Under the pieces are notes generated by a model. It made no database searches. It was not told the DNA's origin and worked only from the letters and a program-made list of their open reading frames with translations. Source: CBEULR01 sp965544035 (GTDB taxonomy: Bacteria > Bacillota > Desulfotomaculia > Desulfotomaculales > Desulforudaceae). Taken from it: a stretch of 64,000 bases of DNA. The stretch's first letter is position 1; each line of letters opens with the position of its first letter. Below are positions 59,506 through 64,000 of the stretch, piece by piece. Location: positions 62,001-126,000 of the forward strand of contig CBEULR010000005.1 in NCBI GenBank assembly GCA_965544035.1, in the 5' to 3' direction. The position numbers and the translations under genes were made by a program.

Positions 59506-60357
59506 TTGTTTGGTGCGCTGATTGACGGAATGGTGGCCCTGATCAACTGGCTTTACGGTGTAACGGTAACGCTGGGCATACCAAGCTACGCGGTAGCCAT
59601 CATTCTCCTGACGATATTGATCAAGCTTGTGCTTTATCCGCTGACGCGACTGCAGATGCGTTCAATGCTGCAGATGCAGCTGTTGCAGCCCGAGCTGCAG
59701 GCGATACAGAAGAAATACGCCAAAGACAAAGAGATGCTCCAGAAGAAAATGATGGAGCTTTACAAGGAGCACAAGGTCAACCCCATGGCCGGCTGTCTGC
59801 TGCTGCTGGCCCAGATGCCGTTCCTGATCGCCCTGTACAGGGCCTTGTGGGACTTCCCTTATGCTGTGACCGAACATGCCGGGTTTTTCTGGCTGCAGAC
59901 CCTCAGCATGCGTGACCCGTACTATATTCTCCCGGTTCTGGCAGGGGCCACAACCTATTTCCAGTCCAAGATGACGATGCCCAATACCCTGCCGAACGGT
60001 GAAACCAACCCGGCCCAGCAGACACAGAAGATGATGCTCATTTTCCTTCCGCTGTTTATCGGCTGGATCAGCAGCACGCTCCCGGCCGGACTTTCGGTTT
60101 ACTGGGTGACGTTTAACCTGATGAGCATCATTCAGCAGTACTTCATCAACAAACAGATGCTTCCGATGCGGGAAGCGGCGCTGGCCCGGGCCGGGAACGC
60201 AAACGCTGCGCGCGAAGCTGTCGAAGAGGCGGAAATTATGGAAGAGAGCAAACCGGCGAAGAACGAGCAGAGAGAAGCCGGGGGCCGGACGCAGCCGAAG
60301 TCCGCGAGTCCGCAAAAGAGGAAGAGCGCAAAAGGCGGGCAAAGGAGGAGGAAGTGA
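59506..60357 (+). CDS. yidC: Membrane protein insertase YidC/SpoIIIJ type
   Basis: A 283-residue five-to-six-pass insertase of the Gram-positive type. IILLTILIKLVLYPLT contains the first core helix, and PFLIALYRALW and the C-terminal helices follow; there is no large periplasmic domain. The tail is Lys/Arg-rich (about 235-283), used for ribosome contact. TTG start with GGGGGTTC upstream. Confidence 0.94.
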   Translation: MFGALIDGMVALINWLYGVTVTLGIPSYAVAIILLTILIKLVLYPLTRLQMRSMLQMQLLQPELQAIQKKYAKDKEMLQKKMMELYKEHKVNPMAGCLLLLAQMPFLIALYRALWDFPYAVTEHAGFFWLQTLSMRDPYYILPVLAGATTYFQSKMTMPNTLPNGETNPAQQTQKMMLIFLPLFIGWISSTLPAGLSVYWVTFNLMSIIQQYFINKQMLPMREAALARAGNANAAREAVEEAEIMEESKPAKNEQREAGGRTQPKSASPQKRKSAKGGQRRRK

Positions 60358-60360
60358 AGC

Positions 60361-60981
60361 TTGAAGGTCGTCGAGAAGAACGGTAAGAGCGTTGAAGAAG
60401 CCGTAGAGGCGGCTCTGCAAGAGCTGGGTGTGGATGCGGATCAGGTAAATGTAGAGGTTCTCGAGGAACCCAGTAAAGGGCTTTTTGGCATTCTGGGCGG
60501 TAAACCTGCCGTTGTGCGGGTATCGGTTAAGAAATCACCGGCCGAAGAGGCGGTGGAACTATTGAAAAGTATTGTTCACGCCATGGGTGTGGAGGCCGAT
60601 TATCATTGGGTGGAGGACGACGGTCAGATTCTGGTCAATCTGGAAGGGAAACAGCTCGGGGTTCTGATCGGGAGACGCGGGGAAACACTAAACTCCCTGC
60701 AGTACCTGGTCAATCTTGGGTTCAATAAGAATCGTGAGGACCGCAAGAAGATCATTCTGGACATTGAAGGTTATCGGCGCAAGCGTGAGGATACGTTGAT
60801 GAAGTTGGCGATGAAGCTGGCGGACAAGGCCAAGAGACGGGGGCGGAGTGTCGTCCTGGAGCCGATGAATCCGCAGGAAAGGCGGATTATCCACACCACG
60901 CTGCGCGGGCGCGATGATATTTATACTTTCAGCGAGGGGGAGGAACCGTTCCGCAAGATTGTGATTGCCCCTCGAAAGTAG
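60361..60981 (+). CDS. jag: RNA-binding protein KhpB/Jag
   Basis: A 206-residue protein with Jag_N domain (1-50), KH domain with VLIGRRGETLNSLQYLVN, and R3H domain ending in RRIIHTTLRGRDDIYTFSEG (cited in part). Homologues bind RNA and pair with KhpA. It starts 3 bases after yidC. Confidence 0.94.
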   Translation: MKVVEKNGKSVEEAVEAALQELGVDADQVNVEVLEEPSKGLFGILGGKPAVVRVSVKKSPAEEAVELLKSIVHAMGVEADYHWVEDDGQILVNLEGKQLGVLIGRRGETLNSLQYLVNLGFNKNREDRKKIILDIEGYRRKREDTLMKLAMKLADKAKRRGRSVVLEPMNPQERRIIHTTLRGRDDIYTFSEGEEPFRKIVIAPRK

Positions 60982-60991
60982 GTCGGTAGAA

Positions 60992-62377
60992 ATGCTAGGC
61001 GATACCATCGCAGCCATTGTCACCCCTCCGGGTGAAGGCGGAGTGGGAATCATCAGAATAAGCGGTCCGGCGGCACTTGAAATCGCCGGACACTTTTTTC
61101 GCCCGAAGTACCGGCAAGACCTGCGAAAGGGCCCGAGTTTCCGGCTGGTGTACGGGCACATCGTCGATCCGAAAAACGGCGAGGTGGTGGATGAGGTCCT
61201 GCTGGCACTGATGCGTGCCCCGCGGAGCTACACGCGGGAGGACGTGGTGGAGATCCACGGTCACGGCGGGATTGTACCCCTGCGTCAGGTTCTGGAGCTG
61301 TGCATCGCCGGCGGCGCCCGGTTGGCCGAGCCGGGGGAGTTTACCAAGCGGGCCTTTCTGAACGGAAGGCTGGATCTGGCCCAGGCCGAGGCCGTACTTG
61401 ACGTGATCCGGGCCAAGACCGGAGACGGACTGAGGCTGGCCGTGAGTCAATTGGAAGGTCGGCTGTCGCAGGAGATAACGTCATTCAGAGAGGAACTTGT
61501 ACGGGTGCTGGCCGAGATTGAGGCCGGCATTGACTTTCCTGACGAGGATATCCCGGAGCAGACCATCGACGAGGTCATAGAAAAGCTGAAAGCACTGGCC
61601 CGGGCCTGCGGACGGCTGCTGGAAAAGGCCGAAACCGGGCGCATTTACCGGGACGGGCTGGCCACGGCCATCGTGGGTAAGCCGAATGTGGGCAAGTCCT
61701 CCCTGCTTAACGCGCTCCTGCGCGAGAACCGCGCGATCGTGACCGCCGTGCCGGGGACCACCCGGGATGTGATCGAGGAAATCGTCAGCATCCGGGGGAT
61801 TCCGCTGCGTCTGCTGGATACGGCGGGGCTGCGTGAAACCGAGGACGTGGTCGAGCGGATCGGGGTGGCGCGTTCCCGGGAGGCGGTGGCGCGTGCCGAT
61901 CTGGTGATTCTGGTGCTGGATGCCTCCACCGGGATCGAAGACGAGGACCGGGCCGTGTTCGAGCTGGTCAAAGGCAAACGGCTGGTCGCCGTTGTGAATA
62001 AAGTCGATCTGGCTCCGGAAGGTCTGGCTGAGGATACGGTGGCAGAGATGACGGGCGCGGAGGCCGTGGTCCGGACGGAGCTCACTGCCGGGCGGGGTCT
62101 GGAAGAGCTGGAAAACACGATCGCCGAATTGGTTCTTGGCGGACGAGTGATACGGGACAATTCGATTTACATCACGAATGAAAGGCACAAGGCCTCCCTG
62201 CTGCAGGCCCGGCGGCACCTGCTGGAGGCGGTGGAAACGCTGGAACAGCGGCTGCCGCTTGAGATAAGCGCCATCGATGTGCGTGCGGCCCTCGAGGCCT
62301 TCGGAGAAATCACCGGGGCGACGGTAACCGAGGATGTACTGGATCGGATATTTGCGGACTTTTGTATTGGAAAGTGA
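60992..62377 (+). CDS. mnmE: tRNA modification GTPase MnmE
   Basis: A 461-residue GTPase acting with MnmG to build cmnm5 groups on U34 of tRNAs. N-terminal folate domain (DTIAAIVTPPGEGG), G1 IVGKPNVGKSSLLNALL, G3 LLDTAGLRETED, NKVD, and the C-terminal catalytic FCIGK motif. ATG 60992 has AGGTCGG upstream; a longer frame start at 60965 would overlap jag. Confidence 0.96.
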   Translation: MLGDTIAAIVTPPGEGGVGIIRISGPAALEIAGHFFRPKYRQDLRKGPSFRLVYGHIVDPKNGEVVDEVLLALMRAPRSYTREDVVEIHGHGGIVPLRQVLELCIAGGARLAEPGEFTKRAFLNGRLDLAQAEAVLDVIRAKTGDGLRLAVSQLEGRLSQEITSFREELVRVLAEIEAGIDFPDEDIPEQTIDEVIEKLKALARACGRLLEKAETGRIYRDGLATAIVGKPNVGKSSLLNALLRENRAIVTAVPGTTRDVIEEIVSIRGIPLRLLDTAGLRETEDVVERIGVARSREAVARADLVILVLDASTGIEDEDRAVFELVKGKRLVAVVNKVDLAPEGLAEDTVAEMTGAEAVVRTELTAGRGLEELENTIAELVLGGRVIRDNSIYITNERHKASLLQARRHLLEAVETLEQRLPLEISAIDVRAALEAFGEITGATVTEDVLDRIFADFCIGK

Positions 62378-62387
62378 GGTGAACGAG

Positions 62388-64000
62388 GTGGAATACAATG
62401 CAGGCAGCTATGATGTGATTGTGATTGGTGCCGGACACGCCGGCTGTGAAGCCGCTCTGGCGGCGGCAAGGCTGGGCTGCCGGACACTCGTGCTGACCAT
62501 TAATATTGATTATGTGGCGCTGATGCCCTGTAACCCGGCGGTCGGAGGTCCGGCCAAGGGACACCTTGTGCGAGAGGTTGATGCTCTGGGCGGGGAGATC
62601 GGACGCAACACCGACCGGGCGGCGATCCAGATGAGAATGCTGAATACAAGAAAGGGCCCGGCCGTTCGCGCCCTGCGCGCGCAGACTGATAAGCTGGTCT
62701 ACCAGCAGTCGATGCGCCGTGTGTTGGAAACCGAACCCCTGCTCGATCTGAAGCAGGCCATGGTGGAGCGGATTTTGGTGCAAGGCGGACGGGTGGCTGG
62801 TGTGGTCACCCAAACCGGTGCTCGTTTCTTTGCGCCGAACGTGATCATCACCACCGGGACCTATCTGAAGAGCCGGATCCTTATCGGCGAAGTGAACTAT
62901 GCGGGGGCACCAAACGGACAGCGCCCTTCGGTGGGTCTGGCGGAGAGCATCCGGGACCTGGGGTTTGAAATGGGGCGGTTCAGAACCGATACCCCGGCCA
63001 GGGTTGCCCGGCGGTCGATTGATTTCACTAAGATGATTCCCCAAACCGGAGACGACACCCCGTGGAATTTTTCGTTCGTGTCTCCGCCCGTACGGCGCAT
63101 CCAAGTGCCGTGCTGGCTGACGTATACCACCCCGGAAACCCACACTGTTATCCGGGAGAACCTGGACCGTTCGGCGCTGTACAGCGGTGAACTCCAGGGT
63201 GCGGGACCCCGGTACTGCCCTTCCATCGAGTCCAAGGTGGTCCGGTTCGCGGACCGGGAAAGGCATCCGGTGTTCATCGAACCGGAAGGCTGCAATACCG
63301 AAGAGATGTATGTCCAGGGTATGTCCACCAGTCTGCCGGAAGATGTGCAGATTGAGATGCTCAGGACCATCCCGGGACTGGAAAAAGCGGAGATCGTGCG
63401 CACCGGTTACGCAATTGAATATGATTACGTGGTGCCGACGCAGTTGGGGCCGACATTGGAAACGCGGGCCCTGCCGGGTCTGTTCCTGGCCGGGCAGATC
63501 AACGGTACCTCGGGATACGAGGAGGCTGCGGCGCAGGGTATCGTGGCCGGGATCAATGCGGCGCTGAAGATAAAGGAAACCGATCCTCTGCTGATCGACC
63601 GGTCTGAGGGATATATCGGTGTACTGATTGACGATCTGGTAACCAAGGGTACGCAGGAGCCCTACCGGATGTTCACGTCGCGGGCCGAATACCGCCTGCT
63701 GCTCCGTATGGACAATGCCGACCGCCGTCTGACCGAGAAGGCGTACGGCCTGGGCCTGATCGACGAAGAGCGGTACCGCCGTTTTGAGGAAAAGCGGAAA
63801 CTGATTACCGGTGAACGGGAGCGTCTCGAGCGTACCCTCCTCCCCGTTACCGAGGAGAGCCGGAGAATCCTGGCCGGACTGGGTACAGCCGTACCGGAAA
63901 GGCCCACGCACCTGGCCGACCTGCTGCGCCGACCGGAGATCAGCTATCGCGATCTGCTCTCCCTCCCCGGGGAGCACCCCTCCCTGCCGGAGGAGGTCTG
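62388..64000 (+). CDS. mnmG: tRNA modification enzyme MnmG, 3' end cut by window
   Basis: FAD- and NADH-using partner of MnmE. DVIVIGAGHAGCEAALAAAR is the FAD site, then PCNPAVGGPAKGHLV and GTYLKSRI; the frame runs without interruption for 537 codons to the window end. GTG 62388 has GAGGTGA 6 bases upstream. About 90 C-terminal residues are missing from view. Confidence 0.96.
   Translation, partial: MEYNAGSYDVIVIGAGHAGCEAALAAARLGCRTLVLTINIDYVALMPCNPAVGGPAKGHLVREVDALGGEIGRNTDRAAIQMRMLNTRKGPAVRALRAQTDKLVYQQSMRRVLETEPLLDLKQAMVERILVQGGRVAGVVTQTGARFFAPNVIITTGTYLKSRILIGEVNYAGAPNGQRPSVGLAESIRDLGFEMGRFRTDTPARVARRSIDFTKMIPQTGDDTPWNFSFVSPPVRRIQVPCWLTYTTPETHTVIRENLDRSALYSGELQGAGPRYCPSIESKVVRFADRERHPVFIEPEGCNTEEMYVQGMSTSLPEDVQIEMLRTIPGLEKAEIVRTGYAIEYDYVVPTQLGPTLETRALPGLFLAGQINGTSGYEEAAAQGIVAGINAALKIKETDPLLIDRSEGYIGVLIDDLVTKGTQEPYRMFTSRAEYRLLLRMDNADRRLTEKAYGLGLIDEERYRRFEEKRKLITGERERLERTLLPVTEESRRILAGLGTAVPERPTHLADLLRRPEISYRDLLSLPGEHPSLPEEV

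Noticed and set aside
1..64000. CRISPR array, prophage or complete insertion sequence
   Set aside because: No regularly spaced repeats, phage structural genes or transposase were seen.

Overview
This window most probably comes from the origin region of a spore-forming, Gram-positive sulfate reducer of the Desulfotomaculum / Desulforudis type (Clostridia, Peptococcaceae-like). The evidence is a dsrA-dsrB-dsrD dissimilatory sulfite reductase operon, a Bacillus/Clostridia gene order around dnaA and around tmk-holB-ricT-rsmI-abrB-metG-tatD-yabE-ksgA, the sporulation gene bofA, a long Firmicutes-type SRP RNA, a T-box leader and a PerR/rubrerythrin pair. Genus-level assignment is inference; no sequence search was possible.

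Layout. The replication origin lies near 58.5-58.7 kb between dnaA (leftward) and rpmH (rightward). To the right run rpmH-rnpA-yidD-yidC-jag-mnmE-mnmG, with mnmG cut by the window end. To the left, mostly on the minus (leading) strand, are dnaA-dnaN-recF-remB-gyrB, then an accessory patch (lipoprotein, 59-residue membrane protein, tandem HD-GYP protein, two small ORFs, two DnaA-box doublets), gyrA, pdxS-pdxT, and a serine operon (class V aminotransferase-serA-serS) behind a T-box. Next come a cluster of three Ser and two Arg tRNAs with tadA (39.2-40.5 kb), a CoA-disulfide reductase/rhodanese fusion, an acyl-CoA synthetase and a TraB-family membrane protein. The dsrABD operon lies at 30.6-33.6 kb, followed by TPR and YkgJ-type genes.

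From 30 to 19 kb lie HEAT and FmdB-type zinc-ribbon genes, a ferredoxin, an unrecognised Cys/His-rich protein, perR-rubrerythrin, a cell-wall amidase, proA, a zinc-finger/DUF2087-like/GIY-YIG fusion, a tRNA-Ser and SRP RNA. From 18 to 1 kb are dnaX-ybaB-recR-bofA, a ParA-like ATPase plus four-subunit 2-oxoacid:ferredoxin oxidoreductase operon, a PLP decarboxylase, tmk-holB-ricT-rsmI, abrB, metG-tatD, cobO, a yabE-like gene, ksgA, a ykuK-like gene and a truncated glycosyltransferase.

Most of the window is housekeeping. The less ordinary signals are a family of fold-back elements sharing the terminal motif GTCATCCGGGTTTACC (best copies 23175-23430 and 40691-41080), two genes (holB and the ParA-like ATPase) whose ribosome-binding site and P-loop require a start where only ATC is present, duplicated DnaA-box doublets flanking an HD-GYP gene, and a three-module GIY-YIG protein behind an operator-like repeat.
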